A DNA stretch of 28,005 nucleotides, from positions 1 to 28,005 of the forward strand of contig JABDJY010000338.1 of assembly GCA_013003285.1 (NCBI GenBank). The letters are read 5' to 3'. This document shows positions 1-8,386 of the stretch, one piece after another. Numbering within the stretch: position 1 is the first letter of the stretch; every line of letters begins with the position of its first letter. The DNA is from Alphaproteobacteria bacterium. Its GTDB lineage: Bacteria; Pseudomonadota; Alphaproteobacteria; UBA6615. A model generated the notes under the pieces. That model made no database searches. It was not told where the DNA came from and saw nothing but the letters and a program-made list of their open reading frames with translations. The position numbers and the translations under genes are program-made.

Positions 1-1833
1 ATCTTCCACGGCCACAGAGACCAACAGGCCGGGCATCGGCGACAGCAGGAACTTACTTCGGTCCGGCGGAACCTTTTCGGGCATCAGCGCGTTCAGTTCC
101 GAGGCCCGCCGCGTGAGCACACGAACAGCGGCCTCGGCGCCGCCATGGGTCAGCCGATAGCCGGTTCCCTCCCGGTCAACCTGGAATGTGGCGGCAACAC
201 CATCGATCGTCACCGCCAATAGGGGTTCGCCGATCTGCCAATCGGCCGCAATATCAATCTCGCGACCTTCAATTGAGACACGCGCGCCGTCGCCGCCATG
301 TCGGATCGCGACGTGCGTCGCCTCACTGCCGAACCACACGGTCAGATCAGCGGCCCCCGATGGATCGACGGGCGTACCCGCTTGTCCAATTTGCCGCCGA
401 CGCGCATCGCTCTTGGAATGGACGAAGGCCGCGGCCGCGAGGAACCTGTCCCGCAGATCGCCTTCCGGGTGAACCGGCGCATATCCATCGGGATATTCAT
501 CGTCGATGAAATCGGTCGACAGCCGGCCCTCGGCGAACCTTGGATGGGCCAGGACAGACGCCAGAAACGCCGTGTTGTTGCCGGTGCCGCGAATGTAATA
601 GGCGTCGAGCGCGGCGCGCATCCGCGCAATCGCCGCGGCGCGGTCGGGACCATGGGTGACCAGCTTGGAAATCATCGGGTCATAGAACATCGAAATGTCG
701 GAACCCTCGCCCACGCCGGTATCGATGCGCACGCTGCCGCCGCTGGTATCGGGCGGACGATAGCGCGCCAAACGGCCAATCGCCGGCAGAAAATTACGCG
801 CCGGGTCCTCGGCATAGACCCGCGCCTCGATGGCCCAGCCCTCAGTGCGCACCTCTTCCTGGGTCAGTGGCAGCGGCTCACCGGCGGCGATCTGGAACAT
901 GATCTCGACAAGATCAAGGCCGGTGACCATCTCGGTGACCGGATGCTCGACCTGGAGCCGCGTATTCATTTCAAGGAAGTAGAAATTGCGGTCCTGGTCG
1001 ACGATGAACTCCACGGTGCCGGCCGACTGGTAATCGACCGCGCGCGCCAGTGCACAGGCCTGCTCGCCCATGGCCGCACGCGTAGCCTCATCGAGCGCCA
1101 GCGACGGTGCTTCTTCGATGACCTTCTGGTGGCGCCGTTGGATCGAGCATTCGCGCTCACCGAGATAAATGACATTGCCGTGCCCATCGGCCAGCACCTG
1201 AATTTCGATATGGCGCGGCTCTTCGATATATTTTTCGATGAAGATCCGGTCATCGGCGAAGCTGGATCGGGCCTCATTTTGGGCGGAGCGAAAGCCATCG
1301 GCGACCTCGTCTTCGCTGCGCGCGATGCGCATGCCCTTTCCGCCCCCGCCGGCAGACGCCTTGATCATCACCGGGTAGCCGATGCCCTTGGCGATCTCGA
1401 TTGCCGCATCTGCGTCTTCGATCACACCCAGATGCCCCGGTACGGTGCTTACACCCGCCGCGTCCGCCAGTTTCTTGGACTCGATCTTGTCGCCCATTGC
1501 CGCGATCGCATCGGGCGGCGGCCCGATGAACGTGACGCCAGCCTTTTCCAGCGTGCGGGCAAAGTCAGCATTCTCCGATAGAAACCCATAGCCGGGATGA
1601 ACCGCCTCGGCGCCGGTTTGCTTGACGGCGGCGAGAACTTTCTCGGCGACTAGATAACTCTCGGCGGCCGGCGATGGTCCCAAATGGACCGCCTCATCGG
1701 CCATCCGTACAGCAAGCGAATCCCGGTCGGCGTCAGAATAAACCGCCACCGTGGCGATACCCATCCGCTTTGCCGTATGAATGACCCGGCAGGCAATTTC
1801 GCCGCGATTGGCGATAAGAATTTTTCCAAACAT
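1..1833 (-). CDS. pccA: Propionyl-CoA (acyl-CoA) carboxylase alpha subunit, 3' end outside window
   Basis: Biotin carboxylase and biotin carrier subunit, which carboxylates biotin with ATP and bicarbonate for transfer to propionyl-CoA by PccB. My reading of the minus strand from the ATG at 1833 gives 611 uninterrupted codons with no stop before the window edge. The N-terminus is MFGKILIANRGEIACRV, typical of biotin carboxylases. The ATP-grasp glycine loop KASAGGGGKGMR is near residues 158-169 and the catalytic EMNTRLQVEHPVTE near 288-301. The visible part ends at LLSPMPGLLVSVAVED, the start of the biotinyl domain, so the biotinylated MKM lysine lies beyond base 1. It could in principle be a methylcrotonyl- or acetyl-CoA carboxylase subunit, but the length and the nearby pccB favour propionyl-CoA carboxylase. 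The start has no obvious Shine-Dalgarno sequence and was chosen from the family N-terminus. Confidence 0.93.
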   Translation of the reverse strand, partial: MFGKILIANRGEIACRVIHTAKRMGIATVAVYSDADRDSLAVRMADEAVHLGPSPAAESYLVAEKVLAAVKQTGAEAVHPGYGFLSENADFARTLEKAGVTFIGPPPDAIAAMGDKIESKKLADAAGVSTVPGHLGVIEDADAAIEIAKGIGYPVMIKASAGGGGKGMRIARSEDEVADGFRSAQNEARSSFADDRIFIEKYIEEPRHIEIQVLADGHGNVIYLGERECSIQRRHQKVIEEAPSLALDEATRAAMGEQACALARAVDYQSAGTVEFIVDQDRNFYFLEMNTRLQVEHPVTEMVTGLDLVEIMFQIAAGEPLPLTQEEVRTEGWAIEARVYAEDPARNFLPAIGRLARYRPPDTSGGSVRIDTGVGEGSDISMFYDPMISKLVTHGPDRAAAIARMRAALDAYYIRGTGNNTAFLASVLAHPRFAEGRLSTDFIDDEYPDGYAPVHPEGDLRDRFLAAAAFVHSKSDARRRQIGQAGTPVDPSGAADLTVWFGSEATHVAIRHGGDGARVSIEGREIDIAADWQIGEPLLAVTIDGVAATFQVDREGTGYRLTHGGAEAAVRVLTRRASELNALMPEKVPPDRSKFLLSPMPGLLVSVAVED

Positions 1834-1881
1834 GGCGGCGAAACTAAGCAAGGACGCCGCATACCGCAACGCGTGATTTCA

Positions 1882-1941
1882 CTTGATTTAACCTGGGTAT
1901 CGTCGGGCCTTCCGGCCACGCTTGATGGGACATCCATCAAG
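1882..1941. promoter_or_regulatory. Inverted repeat and CTTGAT half-sites between pccA and the cyclase
   Basis: The 164-base region between the divergent pccA and cyclase starts contains a perfect 8-base inverted repeat, CTTGATGG (1921-1928) and CCATCAAG (1934-1941), with a 5-base spacer. A further CTTGAT lies at 1882-1887. This could bind a dimeric regulator or form a small hairpin in either transcript. No convincing -35/-10 pair was found in the region for either gene. The regulatory role is inferred from position and symmetry only. Confidence 0.35.
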
Positions 1942-1997
1942 GGAATAGTAAGGACTCGCGCACACCATTATGTTTCCAAAATTGTGTAGTTATTCGG

Positions 1998-3911
1998 ATG
2001 GATAAAGCAGTGGCGAAGGCAGACTCCGTCGTGGCGGAAACCCGCGCAAAGGAGCAGGAAGAAGAAACCTCCTCCAAAAAGGTTCGGCCGCCCATTCACG
2101 TCCCCTTGGCACTTGCCCTGGTCGGCGGCGTCACCCTGTTGATTTTGATCGCGGTTGGCAGCGTATTGATCATCACGCTGGCCGGGGCGTCTGAAAATAC
2201 CTTCTCACTGATCGGCCGCCAGGCCACAACATCGCTCGATCTGTTGGAATCTCGCATTAACAGTCAGCTGGAACCCATTGAAATCGTTGGCGATGACCTT
2301 GCCGTGCAATTCGCGGATGGCCGCCTCAATCTAGATGACCGGCGCGAGCGCGCGTTCGATACCTTCCGCGGTGTGTTTGCCTCTCTGCCGCAGGTTACCG
2401 CTGTGTTGTTTATCCCCGTCGAGGGGGAAGCGCTGCGAACCACGATTACAGAGGGGATCGTCATCGAGGTTCCACCCAATCCCCGGGTCCTGCAACGCCA
2501 GCGCACAGCGCTGGAGAATGCCCACCAACAGCCCGGCCCGGAATGGTCGGCGCCATTTTGGATTCAAAATATTAATCGTGCGGTCGTCACCCAACTGGTG
2601 CCGGTGCGCCGCGGTGAAGACTTTTTCGGATTGATCGCGGTAACCGTCAGTCTCGACAACATCGTACAGTTTCTGGCCGATCTGGAAAGACTGGAGAAGC
2701 TAAGTTCATTCATCCTCTACGATAGGGATTTCGTACTCGGTCACCCCCTGCTGCTCGAGACTGATTTCAATCCCGGCACCGATTTCGCCGACAACCCGCT
2801 GCCTACGGTCGACGATGTACCTGACCCCGCCTTTCGGCTATTGAACGGTGCGGGCGATCGCGCCGATCAACTGCTGCAAAACGCGCCAACGGTCACCGAT
2901 GCGCGCGTCGATGACGACTTCATAATCATCACGCGCGATGTCAATAATTTTGGTCCCATCCCGTGGACCGTCGGTCTTAAATTCCGCACCGACGACGTCT
3001 CCGGCGAGGTGGACCGCCTGCGTAGTATCGCCATCGCCGGCCTGATAGTGCTCATTATCGCCGTTATAGTCGGCTTTCTATTCGCACGCCTGCTGAACCA
3101 GAAAATCGGCCAATTGGCGACCGCCGCCGAAACCATGAGCGGACTGGACATGGCCAAGGTGCCGCCAGTGCCCGATAGTTTCTTGAGCGAACTCTCCAAC
3201 GCGGCCAACGCCTTCAACACGATGATCGGCGCCCTGCGCTGGTTCGAAACCTATGTGCCCAAGTCGTTGGTGTTGCGGCTAATGCAACAGCCCGACGAAG
3301 CCTCCCGCTCCGTAGAGCGCGAACTCACGATCCTATTCACCGACATCTCAGGTTTCAGCACTCTGGCCGAGGACCTGACAGCCGAACAGACGGCTTCACT
3401 TCTCAACGCACATTTCGAACTGCTTTCAAATTGCGTCGAGGCTGAGGGCGGGACCGTCGATAAATTCATCGGCGACAGTCTGATGGCGTTCTGGGGCGCT
3501 CCGGAAGAGGTCGAGGACCATGCCGCCCGCGCCTTACGCGCCGGCGCTGCCATACAAGAAGCCATTGTTTCCGATAACTTCAAGCGCGTGGCGGCGGACA
3601 AGCAGCCGGTATCGGTTCGCGTCGGCATCCATACCGGTAAGGCAATTATCGGTAATATCGGCTCGAAAAGCCGCATCAACTACACGGTCGTCGGCGATAC
3701 GGTCAATGTCGCGTCGCGCTTGGAACAGCTGTCGAAAGATTTCGAAATCCGCGATCAGTGCGTCGTTTTGGTCAGCAAGGAATCGTGCGATAGCGGCAAG
3801 GATGCGTTGGGCGAAGACAGCGGCATAACCTTCAGCGAAATTGGCGACCATAATGTGCGTGGCCGCTCAAAACCGGTGACCGTATTCCGGGTCTACGCCG
3901 CCGAAAAATAG
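1998..3911 (+). CDS. Membrane-bound class III adenylate/guanylate cyclase with periplasmic sensor and HAMP
   Basis: Receptor-type nucleotide cyclase of 637 residues that should make cAMP from ATP in response to an extracytoplasmic cue. A charged cytoplasmic N-terminus is followed by a membrane segment (about 36-63), a periplasmic region of about 280 residues resembling Cache-type sensors, a second membrane segment (about 344-364), a HAMP-like linker (about 365-415) and a C-terminal class III catalytic domain. Catalytic features are visible: metal-binding Asp449 in FTDISGFS, Lys489 and metal-binding Asp493 in KFIGDSLMAFWGAP, and Asp567, Asn570 and Arg574 in VVGDTVNVASRLE. The Lys and Asp at the base-recognition positions favour adenylate over guanylate cyclase. 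It is the only plus-strand gene here, divergent from pccA and convergent with pccB, whose stop is nine bases away. The ligand is unknown. Confidence 0.92.
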   Translation: MDKAVAKADSVVAETRAKEQEEETSSKKVRPPIHVPLALALVGGVTLLILIAVGSVLIITLAGASENTFSLIGRQATTSLDLLESRINSQLEPIEIVGDDLAVQFADGRLNLDDRRERAFDTFRGVFASLPQVTAVLFIPVEGEALRTTITEGIVIEVPPNPRVLQRQRTALENAHQQPGPEWSAPFWIQNINRAVVTQLVPVRRGEDFFGLIAVTVSLDNIVQFLADLERLEKLSSFILYDRDFVLGHPLLLETDFNPGTDFADNPLPTVDDVPDPAFRLLNGAGDRADQLLQNAPTVTDARVDDDFIIITRDVNNFGPIPWTVGLKFRTDDVSGEVDRLRSIAIAGLIVLIIAVIVGFLFARLLNQKIGQLATAAETMSGLDMAKVPPVPDSFLSELSNAANAFNTMIGALRWFETYVPKSLVLRLMQQPDEASRSVERELTILFTDISGFSTLAEDLTAEQTASLLNAHFELLSNCVEAEGGTVDKFIGDSLMAFWGAPEEVEDHAARALRAGAAIQEAIVSDNFKRVAADKQPVSVRVGIHTGKAIIGNIGSKSRINYTVVGDTVNVASRLEQLSKDFEIRDQCVVLVSKESCDSGKDALGEDSGITFSEIGDHNVRGRSKPVTVFRVYAAEK

Positions 3912-3917
3912 CCGCAA

Positions 3918-3929
3918 CCGCTATAGCGG
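3918..3929. repeat. 12-base palindrome at the convergent cyclase and pccB ends
   Basis: CCGCTATAGCGG is perfectly self-complementary. It spans the pccB stop codon (3921-3923) and begins seven bases after the cyclase stop. As RNA it could form only a 4-base-pair stem with a TATA loop and has no T-run on either side, so it is not a convincing terminator. Only nine bases separate the two convergent genes. Confidence 0.5.
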
Positions 3930-5453
3930 AATATTGTCGTGCTTCTTCCAGGGGTTCTCCAACTGCTTATTCTCTAGCAGCCGCAAGGCGCGGCAGAGAC
4001 GCCGGCGGGTATTGCGCGGAAAGATGACGTCGTCGATGAAGCCCTTCTGGGCGGCGACAAACGGATTGGCGAAGCGGGCGCGATATTCCTCCGTCCGCGC
4101 CTCGATCTTGGCCGGGTCGTCGCGGTCTTCACGATAGATAATTTCGACCGCGCCTTTCGGCCCCATCACCGCGATCTCGGCCGTCGGCCAGGCATAGTTG
4201 AGATCGCCGCGAATATGCTTCGACGACATAACGTCGTAGGCCCCGCCATAGGCCTTGCGGGTGATGACGGTGACTTTCGGCACGGTCGCCTCGGCATAAG
4301 CGAACAGTAACTTCGCGCCATGCTTGATGATGCCGCCATATTCCTGCGCAGTGCCGGGCAAGAAGCCCGGTACATCGACAAAAGTGACGATGGGGATATT
4401 GAAACAATCGCAGAAGCGCACAAACCGCGCGCCTTTCTTTGCCGAATCAATATCCAAACAGCCGGCGAGAACCATCGGTTGGTTGGCAACGAAGCCGACC
4501 GTGCGGCCCTCCATGCGGCCAAAACCGATGACGATGTTGCCAGCATATTCGGGCTGTAATTCGAAGAAGTCGCCCTCATCGACCACCTTCTCGATCAGCT
4601 CTTTAATGTCGTAGGGCTTGGTCGAATCCGGCGGCACCAGCGTATCGAGCGAGGGCTCGGCGCGATCGAAGGGATCACTGGTCGGCCAGACCGGCGGGTC
4701 CTCGCGGTTACTCATGGGCAGGAAATCGAAGAATCGGCGCAGTTGCGCCAGTGTATCCACATCGTTTTCGAACGCGCCGTCGGCCACGCCCGATTTGCTG
4801 TTATGGGTGGTGGCACCCCCGAGTTCCTCGTGGGTGACCTCCTCATGGGTCACGGTTTTGACCACATCGGGGCCGGTGACGAACATGTAGGAGGTGTCGC
4901 GCACCATGAAAATAAAATCTGTAATCGCCGGTGAATAGACCGCACCGCCGGCGCAGGGCCCCATGATCGCCGAAATCTGCGGGACGACCCCGGAGGCGTT
5001 GACGTTGCGCTGAAATACCTCGGCATAACCGGCCAGCGAGCCCACGCCTTCCTGGATGCGGGCACCGCCGGAATCGTTAAGCCCGATCACCGGCGCGCCA
5101 ACGGCCATCGCCTTATCCATGACCTTGCAAATTTTTGCCGCGTGGGCCTCCGACAGGGACCCGCCAAACACCGTAAAGTCCTGGGAAAAAACGAACACGG
5201 TGCGACCGTTTATGGTGCCCCAGCCGATCACCACGCCATCGCCGGGGATGGGCTCGATATCCACTGTCAGCTCGTTGGGTTCCTGTTCAACGAACATGTC
5301 CCATTCTTCGAATGAACCCTCATCGAGCAGTAGTTCGAGGCGCTCACGCGCGGTTAGCTTGCCCTTGGCATGCTGCGCGTCGATGCGTTTTTCACCGCCG
5401 CCCAGGCGCGCCCGCGCACGGCGGGATTCGAGTTCGTCGAGAATATCTTGCAT
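3921..5453 (-). CDS. pccB: Propionyl-CoA carboxylase beta subunit
   Basis: Carboxyltransferase subunit that moves the carboxyl group from biotin on PccA to propionyl-CoA, giving (S)-methylmalonyl-CoA in propionate, odd-chain fatty acid and branched amino acid breakdown. The N-terminus MQDILDELESRRARARLGG, KGKLTARERLELLLDEGSFE, the glycine-rich oxyanion segments GGARIQEGVGSLAGY and the C-terminal KKHDNIPL match the PccB family. An open frame extends upstream to an ATG at 5522. I chose the ATG at 5453 because it gives the usual 510 residues and starts exactly where family members do; the 23 extra residues look unlike any conserved sequence. Neither start has a strong ribosome binding site. It lies 96 bases after the ATP12 gene, and pccA is beyond the opposing cyclase gene. 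Confidence 0.95.
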   Translation of the reverse strand: MQDILDELESRRARARLGGGEKRIDAQHAKGKLTARERLELLLDEGSFEEWDMFVEQEPNELTVDIEPIPGDGVVIGWGTINGRTVFVFSQDFTVFGGSLSEAHAAKICKVMDKAMAVGAPVIGLNDSGGARIQEGVGSLAGYAEVFQRNVNASGVVPQISAIMGPCAGGAVYSPAITDFIFMVRDTSYMFVTGPDVVKTVTHEEVTHEELGGATTHNSKSGVADGAFENDVDTLAQLRRFFDFLPMSNREDPPVWPTSDPFDRAEPSLDTLVPPDSTKPYDIKELIEKVVDEGDFFELQPEYAGNIVIGFGRMEGRTVGFVANQPMVLAGCLDIDSAKKGARFVRFCDCFNIPIVTFVDVPGFLPGTAQEYGGIIKHGAKLLFAYAEATVPKVTVITRKAYGGAYDVMSSKHIRGDLNYAWPTAEIAVMGPKGAVEIIYREDRDDPAKIEARTEEYRARFANPFVAAQKGFIDDVIFPRNTRRRLCRALRLLENKQLENPWKKHDNIPL

Positions 5454-5549
5454 GGGAACCGGCCCGTTTCTGCAGTTGTCGCCTATGGAGATAGCAGAAA
5501 ATACCGGAGTCAGACCAGCCATGCGCCGGTGTATCTAGGGGTGGCTGAT

Positions 5550-6254
5550 CTAGGGGTTGCGGCAGAGCTCGAAAAACTGCGCGGCGGTCTTGAGGTCGGC
5601 GCGAGCCGTCGCACGGCTGGCCTCTGCCTCCGCATCGGTGCCCCATTTCTCGACCTGCCACATTTCGTCCAGATAGCCAGCTTCGAACGCGGTCTCGGCG
5701 TCGAGCCGACCTTGCGAAAGCGCCAGCGCAATAATGAGAGATCCACTGGCGGTGGTCGCGAGGCCTAGAGCCGACATCTCAAAGATATTATGAGCCGCCA
5801 CCACCGCCTGCAGCGCCGTGAGGCTCTCTGGCGGCTGGGCTATCGGCGCGACCCCCTGGGTTACGGTCAAAGGCGCTGAAATGGCGTCCCCCACCCATTC
5901 GACCAGGGGCTGCCAGGTCTCCATTTGCCGTGCCACTAGTGTTGCCGGGTTGTCGGCGCGATAGCATAGCAAATCGGTCTCCCCATAGGCGGCGATCTGC
6001 CGGACATAGGCTGCAACGTCTGACGAAATCCGGTCGAGTGCCGTCGCCGCAACTTGGGTCAGCGGCATGCTACCAACGACGATTTCGTCGCCCTGCGCTT
6101 CCCATTCCGCCGCGATGGCAGCTGCTAGGCCCTCGCCGGGCACCTGTAAGGGTTTGCGTGCCGGTGTTTGCACCGATTTCCGATCGAGCATTATTGAGAA
6201 GGCCGACGTCGCCTCATCGGCTTCAACCGTAACCGTCTTGTAAAACCGCTTCAT
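5550..6254 (-). CDS. ATP12-family F1-ATPase assembly chaperone
   Basis: A 234-residue protein of the ATP12 family. Mitochondrial members bind free F1 alpha subunit during assembly of the ATP synthase head; the alphaproteobacterial relatives are presumed to do the same in the cytoplasm. The N-terminal MKRFYKTVTVE and LDRKSVQTPARKPLQVP, the middle TDLLCYRAD and the C-terminal ALALSQGRLDAETAFEAGYL with DEMWQVEKWGTDAEAEASR are characteristic of the family. There is no signal peptide or membrane segment. The ATG follows the stop of the AsmA-family gene by two bases, so the two are probably co-transcribed and translationally coupled. The identity of the family is clear; the substrate in this organism is inferred. 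Confidence 0.93.
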   Translation of the reverse strand: MKRFYKTVTVEADEATSAFSIMLDRKSVQTPARKPLQVPGEGLAAAIAAEWEAQGDEIVVGSMPLTQVAATALDRISSDVAAYVRQIAAYGETDLLCYRADNPATLVARQMETWQPLVEWVGDAISAPLTVTQGVAPIAQPPESLTALQAVVAAHNIFEMSALGLATTASGSLIIALALSQGRLDAETAFEAGYLDEMWQVEKWGTDAEAEASRATARADLKTAAQFFELCRNP

Positions 6255-6256
6255 GT

Positions 6257-8305
6257 CTACTCGCCATTACCCCGCAGCGGCAATAACTGCTTCACCGCAT
6301 CGATAAGCTGATTCGCGCTGTCGGTTCCCGCTTCAGGCGGGGCTTCCGCCTCGGGGTTACCGCTAAAATCAGCGGGTTGTTCCGGCAGCGGAGGAACTTC
6401 AGCCGACTGAACAGCTTCCAGGCATGGATTATCATGGCTGCCCAGCGAACCCAAGCTCAGCAACGCGGCGGGTGGAAAAACGACGGCGCCGACTAACCCC
6501 CCGATGCGCCGCAATATTGATAGTTCATCGGGCGTAATCGAGGGATCGACCAGCGGCCCGCTCAGGTTTACCGGCACCGCGACGCTAAGCGTGGGATTTT
6601 TGGCGGAGGGGGCGACATAAAATTCGAGCGTATCATGGGCCAGATCGACCTGCCCCTTGCCGGTTAGGCGCAGAACTTCTGAATCCAGCAACGCAACACG
6701 GCTCGTCGCGACGCCACCGTGCAGATCGAAATCACCGGCGACACAATTGATCGGCGTCCACTCACTGTCGCTGCCGCCCAAGTCCGACAATATCTCGCTG
6801 ACACCACCGACCAAGAGACTGAGGCTTCCCGTTTTAACCTCGCCGCTATCCATCAGGACCCGCACATGGCCGCCCGACGAGCCGACAATTTCAGCCACCG
6901 ACCAGCCAAGGCCCGAAATCGACAGGTCCAGTCCGCTGGTGCCGCGGACAAGTTCGTCATCAAAAATTCGCGCGAAAAGACTGCCAACATCGAAATCCCG
7001 GGCCGCCAGCTTCAGGGAAACCGCCGGCGGGTGGGCGCGGGCATCGACCCTTAAGTCGCCTGTAAACTCCCGGCCGTCGAACCGAGCCTCGGCCGGAGTC
7101 ACGCGGAGCTGACCATCCTTCAGGTCGAACGCGAGCGTGGCCGCACGGAATATATACTCGGTCGCCACCAGGGTTTCCGCCGCGATCGACAGTTCCCCGT
7201 CGAAATCCCTTAGAGCCGCGAAATCGATCCGGTCATCGTTCAACAGCCGGTCTTGCGCCGGGGGTGCTGTCCCATCATCCGACACAAGCCAGGGGGTCAA
7301 ATCGAGCCATGTCGCCGCCAGATTACCCTCGAGATTGAGGCGCGGTTTCGACACATCGACCAACAGATCGCCGGAAACATTGCTATCGGCCAATGCAAAT
7401 GAGAGATCGCTCAGGAGAAATATCTCGGACGTGCCGCTCAACGTCGCGGACAAACGCGCCGGCCCGAGTGATGGCAGGACGACACCCAAGAGCGGCTCAA
7501 AGGGGATAAGAGTGTCCGCCGATACGTCGATATGGAGCGCCAAGCCTGTCGCGGCGAAGGGGTCGGCGATGGTCCCGGCGGCGGCCAGGGTGACCCCGTC
7601 GATCGAGCCCCGTAAATCCACCGAATAGGGCTTATCGCGGGCGACCAATTCGGCAATATCGCCGGCGCGTCCTTCAAGGTCGAACGTCACGACCCTCCCA
7701 TCGCTGTCCAATTGGCCCCGCGCGGCGATCCGCATCAGGCCATCGCCGCTCACATCACGCAGCCCCAGCCGATGGAGTTGAAGCTCTTGGGTTTGACCGG
7801 TGCGGGCGTCGCGAACGGTGACGTTTGCATTATGAACATCGAAATCGCCGATGCTCTGCAACAGAAAATCTCGGCGAACGCCGGCCGCGTTCTCCGCACC
7901 AACAATTTCTTCTGACCCGAATTCGAAGTTCGTGCGGCCCTGCTTGTCGATCTCGACCAGAATGTCGGCACCCCGCAGGATCAGACGCTGAATGACAATC
8001 TCACCGCGCCGCAGCCGCCAAGCATCCACCTCGGCCGTGGCCTCGGATATCCGCAGCATATCGGGCGCACTACCATCGGCCGCATTGGCCAACTGGACAT
8101 CGTTGATGGTGAGCGTGGTTACCCGGCCGAGCGAGACGACGATATCGCCGCCGAACACGATCTTACGGCCGGTTTCCGCCTCGATAGCCGCGGAAATCTG
8201 CGCCTTATAGGCATTCACGTCCGAACCCGCGACCAGGGCCGCCAGGATCAAAATGACGGTCCCGCCGAGAACGACGGCAAGCTTCAGAATTGTCCAAAAG
8301 CGCAT
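6257..8305 (-). CDS. AsmA-family envelope protein
   Basis: A 682-residue protein anchored in the inner membrane by an N-terminal segment (about residues 8-27, LKLAVVLGGTVILILAALVA) with the rest in the periplasm. It has the layout of the AsmA family: an N-terminal AsmA domain containing IEAETGRKIVFGGDIVVSLG, long beta-rich repeats, and a C-terminal domain with DGELSIAAETL, LDLSISGLG and PVNLSGPLVDPSITPD. AsmA-like proteins are related to bridge-like lipid carriers and are linked to outer-membrane lipid homeostasis. The C-terminal 50 residues are rich in Pro, Glu and Ala. It begins 81 bases after the pseudouridine synthase stop, with no clear promoter in the gap. The exact cargo cannot be told from sequence. 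Confidence 0.85.
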   Translation of the reverse strand: MRFWTILKLAVVLGGTVILILAALVAGSDVNAYKAQISAAIEAETGRKIVFGGDIVVSLGRVTTLTINDVQLANAADGSAPDMLRISEATAEVDAWRLRRGEIVIQRLILRGADILVEIDKQGRTNFEFGSEEIVGAENAAGVRRDFLLQSIGDFDVHNANVTVRDARTGQTQELQLHRLGLRDVSGDGLMRIAARGQLDSDGRVVTFDLEGRAGDIAELVARDKPYSVDLRGSIDGVTLAAAGTIADPFAATGLALHIDVSADTLIPFEPLLGVVLPSLGPARLSATLSGTSEIFLLSDLSFALADSNVSGDLLVDVSKPRLNLEGNLAATWLDLTPWLVSDDGTAPPAQDRLLNDDRIDFAALRDFDGELSIAAETLVATEYIFRAATLAFDLKDGQLRVTPAEARFDGREFTGDLRVDARAHPPAVSLKLAARDFDVGSLFARIFDDELVRGTSGLDLSISGLGWSVAEIVGSSGGHVRVLMDSGEVKTGSLSLLVGGVSEILSDLGGSDSEWTPINCVAGDFDLHGGVATSRVALLDSEVLRLTGKGQVDLAHDTLEFYVAPSAKNPTLSVAVPVNLSGPLVDPSITPDELSILRRIGGLVGAVVFPPAALLSLGSLGSHDNPCLEAVQSAEVPPLPEQPADFSGNPEAEAPPEAGTDSANQLIDAVKQLLPLRGNGE

Positions 8306-8386
8306 ACAAAAACGTACCGGACAACCGGTTAGGAATGGTTACCTATCGATTGGGATTTGTCTCGAATGCGGCCTTAACGCGGCCGG

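Noticed and set aside
298..1581. A 427-codon open frame on the plus strand
   Set aside because: It lies wholly antisense to pccA, which has clear family motifs. The translation resembles no family and is rich in Arg, Asp and Gly, as expected for the mirror frame of a G/C-ending gene.
1960..1996. CATAAT on the minus strand (1972-1967) as a -10 for pccA
   Set aside because: No acceptable -35 at 16-18 bases upstream on that strand, and the leader would be about 130 bases.
5454..5522. A 23-residue N-terminal extension of PccB
   Set aside because: The frame is open, but the internal ATG at 5453 matches the family start and standard length of 510 residues.
8306..8386. Possible terminator after the pseudouridine synthase gene
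   Set aside because: Only a five-base CGGCC/GGCCG stem on the minus strand and no T-run after it.
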